5,156 bases of DNA from Fimenecus sp045594885. Lineage in GTDB: Bacteria > Bacillota > Clostridia > Oscillospirales > Acutalibacteraceae. The notes below the pieces were generated by a model. It ran no database searches and was not told the origin of the DNA. It saw only the letters and a program-made list of their open reading frames with translations. Positions 5,107 to 5,156 of the stretch are shown one piece after another. The stretch is taken from NCBI GenBank assembly GCA_045594885.1, contig JAZNZJ010000095.1:1-5156 (forward strand), read 5' to 3'. Position numbers and translations under genes: made by a program. Positions within the stretch are counted from its first letter, which is position 1. Every line of letters starts with the position of its first letter.

Positions 5107-5156
5107 GCCTTCCCCCTACGAGGGGAAGGTGGCACGAGCAAAGCGAGTGACGGAAG
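5107..5156 (-). repeat. Double-hairpin intergenic repeat, inverted copy 4, reaching the window edge
   Basis: On the minus strand it reads CTTCCGTCA, an imperfect stem region, GCCACCT, then an 8-bp perfect stem CCTTCCCC/GGGGAAGG (5108-5115 with 5122-5129, six-base loop). It is a variant of copies 1-3 in the opposite direction. With copy 3 it makes a roughly 110-base unit with imperfect inverted ends (TCAGTCA against TGACGGA), and it may continue beyond the window. Confidence 0.65.

Larger units (their letters stand above)
4890..5156. other. Gene-free region upstream of groES with repeats
   Basis: No convincing coding frame is seen on either strand. It consists of an AT-rich stretch (4890-4957) next to the groES promoter and then three copies of a GC-rich double-hairpin repeat. 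The end of any gene to the right must lie outside the window. Confidence 0.7.

Noticed and set aside
4959..5156. A CRISPR array in the repeat-rich right end
   Set aside because: The units differ in sequence and orientation, the spacing is irregular, and each contains two hairpins; they are dispersed intergenic repeats.
4857..5156. tRNA or other structured RNA gene upstream of groES
   Set aside because: No cloverleaf, T-loop motif or conserved RNA signature was seen; the hairpins are explained by the repeats.

Overview
The window looks like chromosomal DNA from a low-GC Gram-positive bacterium, most likely an anaerobic Clostridia of the Oscillospiraceae/Ruminococcus/Eubacterium kind. This is inferred from the groES-groEL operon under a perfect CIRCE operator, strong AGGAGG-type ribosome binding sites, AT-rich spacers, a YozG-type regulator beside a DUF2975-like membrane protein, and dispersed double-hairpin repeats of a type common in such genomes. 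Genus cannot be fixed from the sequence alone. All seven genes lie on the minus strand and read right to left.

Right part (about 2854-5156): groES and groEL form a complete chaperonin operon with a sigma-A type promoter (TTGACC-N17-TAAAAT) and a CIRCE operator just after the -10 box, so HrcA-type heat-shock repression is expected. The stretch beyond the promoter (4890-5156) has no gene. It holds an AT-rich segment and three copies of a double-hairpin repeat, two in one orientation and a third inverted at the window edge. A fourth copy sits just after groEL and seems to serve as its terminator.

Left part (1-2709): a tightly packed five-gene operon starts from its own promoter (TTGACA-N17-TATTTT), whose -35 box is overlapped by a perfect 18-bp palindrome. 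Gene order is: a four-helix DUF2975-like membrane protein; a 68-residue YozG-like XRE/Cro regulator; a 157-residue single-anchor acidic protein; a 128-residue chimera; and a multi-helix membrane protein with a large soluble domain that runs off the left edge. Intergenic gaps are 1-11 bases, and ribosome binding sites overlap the preceding stop codons in several cases, so co-translation is likely.

The most unusual item is the 128-residue chimera. It joins a membrane-anchored N-terminal part to the C-terminal half of the XRE regulator. The shared 32 residues are identical, yet their DNA differs at 14 third-codon positions, all silent. This pattern implies protein-level selection on both lineages and suggests a lost second copy of the regulator gene. 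The whole operon may be a membrane-linked regulatory or stress module, but no function can be assigned to its three unrecognised genes.
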